A stretch of 64,000 nucleotides of DNA, taken from NCBI GenBank assembly GCA_002400495.2, contig NVQL02000052.1, positions 62,001 through 126,000 on the forward strand, read 5' to 3'. Shown in pieces: positions 25,720 to 34,610 of this stretch. The first letter of the stretch is position 1. Each line of letters begins with the position of its first letter. Origin of the DNA: Alphaproteobacteria bacterium. Lineage in GTDB: Bacteria; Pseudomonadota; Alphaproteobacteria; Rhizobiales; OSC116. A program made the position numbers and the translations under genes. A model generated the notes under the pieces. That model was given only the letters and a program-made list of their open reading frames with translations. It was not told the DNA's origin and made no database searches.

Positions 25720-27534
25720 ATGAAACAACCGCTAGAAATATTGCAACAACGTTATGGGTTTGATGAATTTCGTGGGCAGCAGGCTGCCATTATTTCACAT
25801 GTTATTGATGGTGGTAGTGCCTTTGTGCTGATGCCAACTGGCAGTGGGAAGTCGCTTTGTTATCAAATTCCTGCAATGTGCCGCGAGGGTGTTGCCATTG
25901 TGGTATCGCCGCTTATTGCTTTGATGCAAGATCAGATTGATGCTTTGGCGCAACTTGAAATTTCGGCGGGGGCTATAAATTCTTCGATGCATCCTTCTGA
26001 GGCGTATCAAGTGCGGGAGCAGGCGTTAAATGGCTCGCTAGATTTGCTTTATGTGGCGCCTGAACGGCTGGTTATGCCTGAGTTTTTGGAGTTTTTAAGC
26101 CAATGTAAAATTGCGCTATTTGCCATTGATGAAGCGCATTGTGTTTCGCAATGGGGGCATGATTTTAGGCCTGACTATGCGGCTTTATCGCTGCTTGCCG
26201 AGCGGTTTCCTGATGTGCCGCGCATTGCGCTGACTGCCACGGCTGATGAGCCGACGCGTAATGACATTGTCGAGCGGCTGGTTTTGCCACGTGAGCATAT
26301 GTTTATTGATGGGTTTGACCGCCCTAACATTCATTATAGCATTGTGAACCGCAATAGCCCGCGGCAGCAATTACACAAGTTCATCACCCAAAATCATGCT
26401 GAAGATAGTGGCATTATTTATTGTATTTCGCGCAAAAAGGTTGAGGAAACTGCGGCTTGGTTGCAAGATCAAGGGCTGAATGCGTTGCCATATCATGCGG
26501 GGTTAGCTTCGCAAATTCGCCGCAAAAATCAGACGCGGTTTTTACGGGAAGACAAAATTATTATGGTGGCGACAATCGCCTTTGGCATGGGCATCGACAA
26601 GCCTGATGTGCGCTTTGTGGTGCATATGAATATTCCGAAAAATATTGAGGCATATTATCAGGAAACTGGGCGTGCAGGGCGTGATGGCCAGCCTGCTGAT
26701 GCCTATATGATATATGGTATGGATGATGCGGCGATGCAGCGGGGGTGGATTAATAATTCGGACGCGCCGCAAAATCAAAAGCGCATTGAGCATCAGAAGT
26801 TGAACGCACTTTTGGGGCTATGTGAAGCGGCCAGTTGCCGCCGCCAAATTTTGCTTAGCTATTTTGGCGATAGCTCAGAGCCATGCGGAAATTGCGACAC
26901 TTGCCAAACCAAGCCTGAGGTTTTTGATGGCACGATTACCACGCAGAAAGCCATATCTTGTGTGCATAGAACGGGGCAAAGATTTGGTGTTGGATATTTA
27001 ACCGATATATTGCTTGGTAAAGATGATGAGCGGATTAAGAGCTTTGGTCACCACCAGCAAACCACTTTTGGGATTGGCACGGAACATGATAAAAGAGCTT
27101 GGCAAAATATCTTTCGGCAACTGGTTGCGCGGAACTTGTTGGAAGTGGATATTGCTGGGCATGGGGGTTTAAGCGTTACCGAAAAAGGGCGGGCTTTCTT
27201 GCGGGAAAAACAGACAATTGAACTGCGCGAAACGCCCAAACAAACCAAAACAACCAGATCGACCCGCAGCACAAAAAGAGTGAGCACTGCGTTAAAAACT
27301 GACCATGACAAAAGCCTTTATGATTTACTCAAAGCCGCCAGAGGCGAGATTGCTAAAGCCAAAAAATTACCCGCATATGTCATTTTTCATGACAAAACAT
27401 TGATTGAATTGGCCAGCCAAAAACCGCAGACCCCAGAAGCCATGCTGACCATAAATGGCATTGGTGAAACCAAACTAGAGCGTTATGGGCAGACTTTTTT
27501 AGAGATTCTGTTAAATGATGCTGAACAGAACTAA
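25720..27534 (+). CDS. recQ: ATP-dependent DNA helicase RecQ
   Basis: A 604-residue superfamily 2 helicase that unwinds DNA 3' to 5' in recombination and repair. Motifs: Walker A MPTGSGKSLCYQIPA, DEAH box IDEAHCVSQWGHDFRPDY with the aromatic-rich loop, ALTATAD, and motif VI QETGRAGRDGQPADAY. The zinc-binding cysteines lie in CRRQILLSYFGDSSEPCGNCDTC. The RQC winged helix follows, and a single HRDC domain ends the protein (about 530-604). ATG 25720 is preceded by AGGTGAG; an upstream in-frame ATG at 25669 is not supported. It converges on the ABC ATPase gene with a 4-base overlap of the stops. Confidence 0.96.
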   Translation: MKQPLEILQQRYGFDEFRGQQAAIISHVIDGGSAFVLMPTGSGKSLCYQIPAMCREGVAIVVSPLIALMQDQIDALAQLEISAGAINSSMHPSEAYQVREQALNGSLDLLYVAPERLVMPEFLEFLSQCKIALFAIDEAHCVSQWGHDFRPDYAALSLLAERFPDVPRIALTATADEPTRNDIVERLVLPREHMFIDGFDRPNIHYSIVNRNSPRQQLHKFITQNHAEDSGIIYCISRKKVEETAAWLQDQGLNALPYHAGLASQIRRKNQTRFLREDKIIMVATIAFGMGIDKPDVRFVVHMNIPKNIEAYYQETGRAGRDGQPADAYMIYGMDDAAMQRGWINNSDAPQNQKRIEHQKLNALLGLCEAASCRRQILLSYFGDSSEPCGNCDTCQTKPEVFDGTITTQKAISCVHRTGQRFGVGYLTDILLGKDDERIKSFGHHQQTTFGIGTEHDKRAWQNIFRQLVARNLLEVDIAGHGGLSVTEKGRAFLREKQTIELRETPKQTKTTRSTRSTKRVSTALKTDHDKSLYDLLKAARGEIAKAKKLPAYVIFHDKTLIELASQKPQTPEAMLTINGIGETKLERYGQTFLEILLNDAEQN

Positions 27535-28604
27535 TCTTGTCTCAATGTCAGGCCAGATTCAGTGTCGAAGAAATGTATTTCTTGTTGAGGCGCGGTTAAT
27601 TTTACCATTTCGCCTGTTTTGGGCGGGGTATAGCCTGGCACGTGGGCGATCACATTGGCATAGCCGAGGTCGACATAAATCAGTGCTTCGGCGCCTAATG
27701 GTTCGACAATGGTTATTTTACCTTCAAATAATACATCATCGCCATCTTTCGCCAAAGTGAGTGCATTGGGGCGAATGCCGATGGTTATGTTGCCTGAATT
27801 TTGAGTTTTATTTGTTGGTAGTACTTTTAATAAAGGGCCGCCGTCAAGTTGCACGCCTGTTTTGACTTGTTTACCTGTCAGCATATTCATCGAAGGTGCG
27901 CCGATAAATTGCGCAACGAATATGTTTTTCGGGTGTTGGTAGACTTCTGATGGCGTGCCGACTTGTTGAATGTGACCATCTTTCATGATCACAATTCTAT
28001 CGGCCAAAGTCATGGCTTCGACTTGGTCATGGGTGACAAAAATAATGGTCGTGCCGACATCTTGGTGGAGCTTTTTAATTTCTAGCCGCATTTGAGTGCG
28101 CAATTGCGCATCTAGGTTAGACAATGGCTCATCAAATAAAAATACTGATGGATCACGCACCATGGCACGGCCAATGGCCACGCGTTGGCGCTGACCGCCT
28201 GACAATTGCACAGGGCGGCGCTCAAGCAATTCAGTCATGCTTAAAATTTCGGCCACTTCGTCTATGCGTTTTTCGCGGTCTGCTTTTGATAGCTTAGATG
28301 TGCGCAAGCCAAAGCCAATATTTTTACGCACTGACATGTGCGGGTATATGGCATAATTTTGGAACACCATGGCAATGTTACGTTCTTTAGGCTCGAGATT
28401 ATTAACCAGTTGATCGCCAATTAAAATGTCACCCGATGTGGCTTCTTCTAGCCCTGCAAGCAAGCGAAGAGTGGTGGATTTACCGCAGCCAGATGGCCCA
28501 ACAAATACAATAAATTCGCCATTTTTAACAACCAGATCTATGCCATGCAGCACTTCGGTTTTGCCAAATGATTTTGTGAGATTTTTAAGTTCCACACTTG
28601 CCAT
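27531..28604 (-). CDS. Sugar-type ABC transporter ATP-binding protein (UgpC/MsmK family)
   Basis: A 357-residue ATPase of the MalK/UgpC group. It has Walker A GPSGCGKST, the VFQNYAIYPHMSV Q-loop region, signature LSGGQRQRVAIGRAMVRDP, Walker B FLFDEPLSNLD, the switch FVTHDQVEAMTLADRIVIM and a C-terminal TOBE-type domain (from about residue 240). It energises the importer whose two permeases and binding protein lie upstream. It is the last gene of the operon, 3 bases after the ArgH-like lyase. A related ATPase can serve several transporters, but its place in this operon makes it dedicated. Confidence 0.93.
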   Translation of the reverse strand: MASVELKNLTKSFGKTEVLHGIDLVVKNGEFIVFVGPSGCGKSTTLRLLAGLEEATSGDILIGDQLVNNLEPKERNIAMVFQNYAIYPHMSVRKNIGFGLRTSKLSKADREKRIDEVAEILSMTELLERRPVQLSGGQRQRVAIGRAMVRDPSVFLFDEPLSNLDAQLRTQMRLEIKKLHQDVGTTIIFVTHDQVEAMTLADRIVIMKDGHIQQVGTPSEVYQHPKNIFVAQFIGAPSMNMLTGKQVKTGVQLDGGPLLKVLPTNKTQNSGNITIGIRPNALTLAKDGDDVLFEGKITIVEPLGAEALIYVDLGYANVIAHVPGYTPPKTGEMVKLTAPQQEIHFFDTESGLTLRQD

Positions 28605-28607
28605 GAG

Positions 28608-30101
28608 TTACTCCTGTTCATTCTTTAACACAGAAAACAGCATTAAACGCTTGTTTTCAGATTCTAATTTATGTTGCTGGTTGGCGGTTGTTTGCTGTTC
28701 AAACTCATCCATTGCTGCCCGATAGCCGGCCAATGCCATTTGCATTGGCGCAGCTGCAGGCCCGCCGAAACGATCTCTTACATTGATAAAGTTCTCTGCC
28801 GAAACCACTTCAATAAACTCAGCTTCGGTCATTTTTGGCTCACGCTGTGTTTCGGTTTTGAACGCCAGAACAAAGGCATTATGCCCGTTTGCCAATGGTT
28901 GTTGTTTGGCAATCACCGACTGCGATGTTATGGCGGCAATCTCGTGCGCTTGGCGGAAGGAAAGCCCCTCGCCTCTGACCAATTGATCGGCCAATTCGGT
29001 AACTGTGATGCAGCTTTTATCGGTATTGGCGCTCACGGCTTGAGAATTAATCGACAGAGCAGGGATGAAAGCTGCGAGTAGTTTCAACACTCGATTGCCC
29101 GTTTCGAACGCGCCATAGCCTGCTTGTTGCACCTCACCCTCACTGTCATTCATATCAGTAAATGGCGTGTTGTGCATGATGTTGACCATGGTATCGCAGC
29201 GACCAACGGTGATGGATGACAGCAGGCGCAGATGCTCTATCGGCACGGGGTTGCGTTTTTGCGGCATGATGGAGGAGATTTGCACAAAGCTGTTGGGTAC
29301 GTATAGTTGCTGAACTTCGAAGCTCGACCAGAATTGGAAATCTTGCACTAGGCGGCCGAGGTGGAGGAATGTCAGTTTCATGGCTGAGTAAAGCGCGGTG
29401 ACATAATCCACCGCCGCGATGCAGGAATATGAATTTTGCAGTGGGGCTTTAAAACCTAACAGTTCGGCCATTTGGTGGCGGTCAATTGGAAAGCCAGATG
29501 TGGTGATGGCCGCAGCGCCCATTGGGCATTTTTCTAGGCCTTTGCGGGCGGCGTGCAGGCGTTCAATATCGCGCAATAACACTTCAATTGCCGCGCTTAA
29601 ATAATGACCAAATGTGCTTGGTTGGGCGGGTTGGCCGTGGGTGTAGGCGACAATTAAGGTGGCTTTTTCGCGCTCGGCTGTGGTGATCATCGCGTTGGCT
29701 AGGGCTTGGGTTAGGCCGAGCATTTCGTCTAGGCGCGCGGTTAGCACGGTTTTGAACACAGTGTGATCCATGTCGTTACGGCTTCGGGCGGTGTGCAATG
29801 CCCCTGCTAAATCTGCACCGATGCGCTTTTTGAGTTCGGCTTCGACCAAAAAGAAATAATCTTCATATTCGCCGGTATATTCAAGCGTGGAAATATCTAA
29901 ATTCTCATCAATATCCACCAACGCCGCAGCAATGGCGGTGGCTTGATCTGCGGAGATAATTTTAGTCTCGGCCAGCATGACCAAATGTGCTTGATTTATG
30001 GCACGAACGGCTTCGACAAAATGTGCCTTTGCACCATTAAATAACGGCGCAAGCACGGTGTCTTTATAGGCAGGATCGGGAAATATTGTGTTGTCTATCA
30101 T
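28608..30101 (-). CDS. ArgH-like lyase of the fumarase/aspartase superfamily, inside an ABC operon
   Basis: A 497-residue protein with the argininosuccinate lyase layout: HTARSRND at 103-110, THGQPAQPSTFG at 154-165, and the flexible catalytic loop SSIMPQKRNP with Ser276/Ser277. These enzymes remove an amine from a fumaryl moiety. The segment usually written EDxHMxxE in argininosuccinate lyases reads EDYFFLVE here (80-87), so the substrate pocket is altered. The gene lies between a permease and the ATPase of a carbohydrate-type ABC importer, not with arginine genes. ArgH relatives of this sort include EDDS lyase. I infer a catabolic C-N lyase for an imported N-substituted aspartate-like or amino compound; housekeeping ArgH remains an alternative. 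Confidence 0.75.
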   Translation of the reverse strand: MIDNTIFPDPAYKDTVLAPLFNGAKAHFVEAVRAINQAHLVMLAETKIISADQATAIAAALVDIDENLDISTLEYTGEYEDYFFLVEAELKKRIGADLAGALHTARSRNDMDHTVFKTVLTARLDEMLGLTQALANAMITTAEREKATLIVAYTHGQPAQPSTFGHYLSAAIEVLLRDIERLHAARKGLEKCPMGAAAITTSGFPIDRHQMAELLGFKAPLQNSYSCIAAVDYVTALYSAMKLTFLHLGRLVQDFQFWSSFEVQQLYVPNSFVQISSIMPQKRNPVPIEHLRLLSSITVGRCDTMVNIMHNTPFTDMNDSEGEVQQAGYGAFETGNRVLKLLAAFIPALSINSQAVSANTDKSCITVTELADQLVRGEGLSFRQAHEIAAITSQSVIAKQQPLANGHNAFVLAFKTETQREPKMTEAEFIEVVSAENFINVRDRFGGPAAAPMQMALAGYRAAMDEFEQQTTANQQHKLESENKRLMLFSVLKNEQE

Positions 30102-30110
30102 ATTTTCCCT

Positions 30111-30992
30111 CTACCCTTTAAGACCTGTCATCACCACACCACGAATGATGTAGCGTTGGAATACCAAGAAAACTATAAGAGTCGGAATGGTGGCTAACGC
30201 TGCGCCTGTCATAATTAATTCCCATTCGACACTTTGCTCGACACTGAATGTGGTCAAACCGACTGGCAAGGTGTAAAGTACAGGGTCATTGGTCACAATG
30301 AGTGGCCAAATGAAGGCTGTCCAATTGCCAAGGAAAATGAAGATGGCTAAAGCTGATAAAGCAGGCGTGACCAACGGCATGGCGACACTCCACCAAATTT
30401 GGAACTCATTCAGGCCATCAATACGCGCGGCTTCCAAAAATTCATCAGGCACGCTTTCGAAAAACTGTTTCATTAAAAATGTGCCAAAGGCGGTCATCAT
30501 GCCGGGGAACATAATGCCCCAATATGAGTTGATCCAGCCAAAGTCAACTGCCATGGTATACCACGGGATGATCAACATTTCTGTGGGTATCATTAAAGTC
30601 GAGAGAATGGCGATGAAAACAAATGTTTTGCCTTTAAATTCGAACTTGCACAAAGTATAGCCGACCAAGCTGTCAAATATGACTGAGCTTACGGTGGTGC
30701 AGATAGCGACGATTGCCGAATTGCCGAACCAAGTGAAGAAACGCCCATCTTCCAATACATAAGCATAATTATCGAGCGTTGGTTCATCGGGTATAATTTG
30801 CAAGTTATATATTTCGTGCGGCCATTTAAACGAGGTGGATAGCAAATAGATGATCGGCATAATCATTAAAATGCCGCCCATGAATAGCAATGTCCAACGG
30901 ATGACGCTCGCGGGTTTTAGGCTGTTTTTATAGGCATAGGTTGAGCCACGCCCGAGTGAAGCTTGTGAAGCTTTAAATTTTGTTTGGCTCAT
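30111..30992 (-). CDS. Sugar-type ABC transporter permease, MalG/UgpE-like
   Basis: A 293-residue permease with six predicted membrane segments. The coupling motif EFLEAARIDGLNEFQIWWSVAMPLVTPALSALAIF near residues 190-225 is the EAA loop that docks on the ATPase. The N-terminal stretch of about 25 residues is cytoplasmic. Its start overlaps the stop of the other permease by 4 bases. Members of this group import monosaccharides, oligosaccharides and glycerol-phosphate compounds. Confidence 0.93.
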   Translation of the reverse strand: MSQTKFKASQASLGRGSTYAYKNSLKPASVIRWTLLFMGGILMIMPIIYLLSTSFKWPHEIYNLQIIPDEPTLDNYAYVLEDGRFFTWFGNSAIVAICTTVSSVIFDSLVGYTLCKFEFKGKTFVFIAILSTLMIPTEMLIIPWYTMAVDFGWINSYWGIMFPGMMTAFGTFLMKQFFESVPDEFLEAARIDGLNEFQIWWSVAMPLVTPALSALAIFIFLGNWTAFIWPLIVTNDPVLYTLPVGLTTFSVEQSVEWELIMTGAALATIPTLIVFLVFQRYIIRGVVMTGLKG

Positions 30993-31885
30993 GTGCGCTC
31001 CCTCATAACATATAATTGCAGTAAGCTGACCAAGAGCAAAATTGTAAATAACACAACGGTTTGTGCCGCTGCATAGCCCATATCAAAGGCGTTAAATGCG
31101 GTGTCATATATCATCAACACCAAGGGTTTTGTGGAATTAAGCGGCCCACCTGGATCATTGGTGGTCATGTTAAACACTTGATCGAAAATCCGTAAGAAGC
31201 CAATGGATGAAAATACCACCAAAAATACCAATGTCGGCTTGAGTAGCGGAATGGTTATTTCTCTGAGCACAGTCCACGGGCCAACGCCGTCTATTTGCGC
31301 GGCTTCGTAGTAAGATTGGGGGATGGCACGTAAACCTGCCATGAATATTATGATTTGAAAGCCTAAGCCTGCCCAAATGGCAGGGGCTAGAACTGACGGT
31401 AGCGCCGAGACAGTTGACCTTAAAAATGGCAATTGCGATATGCCCATGCTGGCTAAGAAATTGTTGAACAGGCCAATGGGAACAGGTTGGTAAAACCAGC
31501 GCCATAGCCATGCCATGGCAACAGCCGAGGTCATAAACGGAATGAAATACATGGCGCGAATGGTGGCATGTAAAAAGCTCACCTTATCGAGGTGATAAGC
31601 GATGATGAAAGAGATGAGTAGGCTAACGGGTGTGCCTAAGAGTAGATAGATAAATGTATTGTTGAAGACTTTCCAAAATACGGGGTCGGCGACGAGTTTT
31701 TCGTAATTTTCTAGGCCGATCCATGTTTTGCTGCCCAGCAAGTTCCAATCTTGAAACGACAATAACACCGAGCCGAATGTGGGGTAAAAACGTATCACCA
31801 CATAAAATAAAACGGGTATAGCTAAGAAAGTCCATGCCCACACGACTTGCTTTTGCTTAATAGATAATTTTCGATACCAATTCAT
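30989..31885 (-). CDS. Sugar-type ABC transporter permease, MalF/UgpA-like
   Basis: A protein of 298 residues with six membrane segments. The EAA loop is QSYYEAAQIDGVGPWTVLREITIPLLKPTLVFLVV. I set the start at ATG 31885 (MNWYRKLSIKQKQ), which has GGAA about 7 bases upstream; an upstream in-frame start at 31921 falls inside the stem-loop that follows the binding-protein gene. It forms the membrane pair with the MalG-like permease. Confidence 0.92.
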   Translation of the reverse strand: MNWYRKLSIKQKQVVWAWTFLAIPVLFYVVIRFYPTFGSVLLSFQDWNLLGSKTWIGLENYEKLVADPVFWKVFNNTFIYLLLGTPVSLLISFIIAYHLDKVSFLHATIRAMYFIPFMTSAVAMAWLWRWFYQPVPIGLFNNFLASMGISQLPFLRSTVSALPSVLAPAIWAGLGFQIIIFMAGLRAIPQSYYEAAQIDGVGPWTVLREITIPLLKPTLVFLVVFSSIGFLRIFDQVFNMTTNDPGGPLNSTKPLVLMIYDTAFNAFDMGYAAAQTVVLFTILLLVSLLQLYVMRERT

Positions 31886-31893
31886 GCTGATTT

Positions 31894-31941
31894 CCAAAAA
31901 AATAAAGCGATGCACACTCACTAAGTTTCGCGTGCATCGCT
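31894..31941 (-). terminator. Attenuator-type terminator after the binding-protein gene
   Basis: On the minus strand, AGCGATGCAC and GTGCATCGCT form a perfect 10-base stem with a 16-base loop, followed by TTTATTTTTTT. It lies 14 bases after the binding-protein stop and before the permease genes. This is a well-formed intrinsic terminator that must be read through for the rest of the operon. Confidence 0.75.
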
Positions 31942-31955
31942 CTAAAAATTATATC

Positions 31956-33209
31956 CTATTTGTAATATTCATTTAGGAGTTTTTGTTCAGCTTCAGCGGC
32001 TACTGCCACTGCATCAGCAGGTGATTGATCTTCAAGCAAAATACGTTGCATGGCATCCATAACCACTTGACGTTGGCCAGACTCGTTGGCAAAAATTGTG
32101 GTTTTTGCATAGCCTAGGCCATTGATGAATGGACCAAACACAGGGTCAGCTTTATTGGCATCGGTTAATGCAGCTGAAGGTTTAGCTGGTAGCTCGCCCA
32201 CAGTGTCTAACCAAATTTGCATGGCTTCATCTGATGTTACAAAAGCTAAGAATTTAAGCGCAGCGGCTTTTTTCTCGCCTTCGGCTTTAGATGTGATGCC
32301 GTTTACCCAATAGCTTGAATAGTTGGACTTCATACCATCTGGCCCAGCAGGAAGTTCTGCAACACCCCATTGTAAACCACGAGTGCTTTTAAGGGCACCA
32401 ATGCGGAATGAACCATCAATATGCATACCAGCACGACCGGCTTTAAATGCGGCTTGTCCCTCATCCATAAAGCCAGCTTGTGTGACTTCATGTAAAGTTT
32501 CGAGCTCTGAATACCATTTTAGAGCCGCAGCGCCAGCTTCATCGCTATAATTGACGGTTTTATAATCGTCTTTATAAGGGTCACCACCGAATTGGCGGGT
32601 CAACACTTCACGCCACCAATGGTGATCTTGAGCGTTCATGCCTGTGGTAATGCCGACTTGCGTGATGTTACCCGCAGCGTCTTTTTTGGTAAGTTTTTTG
32701 GCAATATCAACCAATTCATCCAAAGTTGTTGGTGGGCCGTCAATGCCAGCTTCTTCAAAAAGTCTGGTGTTATAGAATAGAGCCAATGAACGCACAGCGG
32801 TTGGCAATGCCATATAAGCGCCGTCTTTTTTCATGGCTTGCACCATGGGGAAGAATTCTTTCTCAATCATTGCTGGTGGGAAAGCATCAGTCGGTAGCGG
32901 CGTGATAAGCTTAGCTTCGACATAATCGTTCAACCAACCATAAAATAGTTGCACAACATCTGGGCCTTGGCCTGCTGGGATGGCAGCCGCCACTTTTGTG
33001 CGGTAGTCAGCATAAGGAAACGTTGTATGCTTGACGGTAATGTCTGGGTTTTCGGCTTCAAATTTTTCGATCAGCGTGTCAATGGCTGTCACGCGGGCTT
33101 CATAAAAATACTGCCAATATTCGATTTCTACGGCTTGAGCAAAACCTGCACTTAGAGCCATTACAGCCCCCGCAGTTGCACCAATTATTGATTTTTTCCA
33201 AGATTTCAT
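31956..33209 (-). CDS. Extracellular solute-binding protein of a sugar-type ABC importer
   Basis: A 417-residue family 1 binding protein with a signal peptide (cleavage near AQA-V at residue 26). The mature protein starts VEIEYWQYFYEARVTAIDTLIEKFEAENPDITVKHTTFPYADYRTKV, the usual opening of the MalE/UgpB group, and continues with GPDVVQLFYGWLNDYVEA and GRAGMHIDGSFRIG. It opens the minus-strand operon with two permeases, the ArgH-like lyase and the ATPase. A terminator-like stem follows the gene directly. Ligand unknown: the neighbouring lyase and PIG-L deacetylase suggest an N-acylated sugar or amino-acid conjugate over a plain sugar, which is inference. Confidence 0.9.
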   Translation of the reverse strand: MKSWKKSIIGATAGAVMALSAGFAQAVEIEYWQYFYEARVTAIDTLIEKFEAENPDITVKHTTFPYADYRTKVAAAIPAGQGPDVVQLFYGWLNDYVEAKLITPLPTDAFPPAMIEKEFFPMVQAMKKDGAYMALPTAVRSLALFYNTRLFEEAGIDGPPTTLDELVDIAKKLTKKDAAGNITQVGITTGMNAQDHHWWREVLTRQFGGDPYKDDYKTVNYSDEAGAAALKWYSELETLHEVTQAGFMDEGQAAFKAGRAGMHIDGSFRIGALKSTRGLQWGVAELPAGPDGMKSNYSSYWVNGITSKAEGEKKAAALKFLAFVTSDEAMQIWLDTVGELPAKPSAALTDANKADPVFGPFINGLGYAKTTIFANESGQRQVVMDAMQRILLEDQSPADAVAVAAEAEQKLLNEYYK

Positions 33210-33347
33210 TTTACATCCTCCACTATGTATATGGTTTACAAGAACAATTACTTACAAATTTTAATGCCCTATTTTCTGGTTTTTTTATTTTTTTTTAGGG
33301 TCTGCAAAACATATTGTTGACCAAACCGCTAAATTAATCAATACTTA

Positions 33348-33364
33348 ATTCAAATAACTTGAAT
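33348..33364. promoter_or_regulatory. 17-base inverted repeat in the divergent promoter region (candidate ROK operator)
   Basis: ATTCAA-ATAAC-TTGAAT has perfect 6-base arms. It lies 31 bases before the ROK gene start and about 140 bases from the binding-protein start, in an AT-rich region with long T-runs. ROK repressors such as NagC bind AT-rich dyads of similar size. The assignment is inferred. Confidence 0.45.
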
Positions 33365-33395
33365 AAACATTACATTTATAAATTTTGGTATCCTA

Positions 33396-34592
33396 GTGAA
33401 AGACATAAAAACTCACCCTATTGGCGGCAATGCAGGCCGCAACCGAACCCATAACCGCAGGGTGGTGTTGGATTATGTGCGCGCCAACGAACCAACTGGC
33501 CGCGCCGAAATTGCTAAAAGCTGTGGGCTGAGTTTTCAGGCGGTGTCAAACATCATCGAAGCGCTTGAAACTGAGGGTTTACTGGTGGCTGTTGGCCATA
33601 AGACGGGGGTGCGCGGCCAACCTGCGGCACAATATAAATTCAACCCCGAAAGTGCTTTTGCCATTGGGGTCGAATTACGCCCCAATGCCTTAATTTGCGC
33701 CACGTTAAACCTAAAAGGCGATTGTATTTACCGCGAGCGGTTGAGCCTTGAAGATAGCTCGCCCGATAAAGCCATTCCTCAAGTGTGTGACATGGTCGAC
33801 CGCGCGATTGCACATTGCAAACGAAGCCGTGCCCAGCTTTTGGGCGTGGGCGTGGTGATGCCAGGGCCGTTTGGCGCGGCTGATATGGCCGATATGAACG
33901 CCGCTATATTACCTGATTGGGAAAATATTGACATAAAAGCAGTGTTCGAGGCGGCGCTAGAATGCCCAATTATTGCCGAAAATGACGCCACGGCGGCGGC
34001 CATTTCGGAACGGGTGGCAGGCGTCGCAAGGTCTATGGATACATTTTGTTTTTTATATTTTGGCGCAGGCCTAGGGCTTGGGGTGATTACCAATGGGCAC
34101 GCGCAAAACGGAGCTTATGGCAATTTTGGCGAAATTGGGCATATTGTCACGCAAGTGGGTGGCACTAAATGCAGTTGCGGCAATGAAGGCTGCTTGGAAA
34201 CCTATGTGAGCCGCCTGTCGGTGCAGAAATTTATGGCAAATCGTGGCATAGACATTGCCGATGCTGACAGTTTAACAAAGCTTTTGGAGCAAAATAATCC
34301 TGCACTGATTGAGTGGATTGATATCGCTGCCACGCATTTATCGCAAGCCATTGGCATTTTAGAAAATATATTTGACCCTGAAACCATTGTGTTTGGCGGC
34401 GCGATGCCCGATAGTGTCACTGATGCGCTGATCAGCCGCTTACAATTGCCGCGCGGTTCGGTTGCCAATCGCAAAAACCGTAAAATAAACCGTGTTATGC
34501 GCGGGTCATCGGGGCATTATACCGCTGCTATTGGCGGTGCATCGATGATTATCCACCAAATCACCACGCCATCTATGGCTTTGTATTCTTAA
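33396..34592 (+). CDS. ROK family transcriptional regulator (NagC/XylR type)
   Basis: A 398-residue repressor. The N-terminal winged helix-turn-helix (VVLDYVRANEPTGRAEIAKSCGLSFQAVSNIIEALETEGLL) is followed by a ROK sugar-kinase-like domain with GVGVVMPGPFG, ENDATAAAISE, GAGLGLGVITNG and the zinc site GHIVTQVGGTKCSCGNEGCLETYVS. It probably binds the imported sugar or amino sugar and controls the divergent ABC operon. The start is GTG at 33396, with no strong ribosome binding site upstream. It is followed after 18 bases by the PIG-L deacetylase gene. Confidence 0.9.
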   Translation: MKDIKTHPIGGNAGRNRTHNRRVVLDYVRANEPTGRAEIAKSCGLSFQAVSNIIEALETEGLLVAVGHKTGVRGQPAAQYKFNPESAFAIGVELRPNALICATLNLKGDCIYRERLSLEDSSPDKAIPQVCDMVDRAIAHCKRSRAQLLGVGVVMPGPFGAADMADMNAAILPDWENIDIKAVFEAALECPIIAENDATAAAISERVAGVARSMDTFCFLYFGAGLGLGVITNGHAQNGAYGNFGEIGHIVTQVGGTKCSCGNEGCLETYVSRLSVQKFMANRGIDIADADSLTKLLEQNNPALIEWIDIAATHLSQAIGILENIFDPETIVFGGAMPDSVTDALISRLQLPRGSVANRKNRKINRVMRGSSGHYTAAIGGASMIIHQITTPSMALYS

Positions 34593-34610
34593 AATAAACT
34601 GAGTGAAAAC

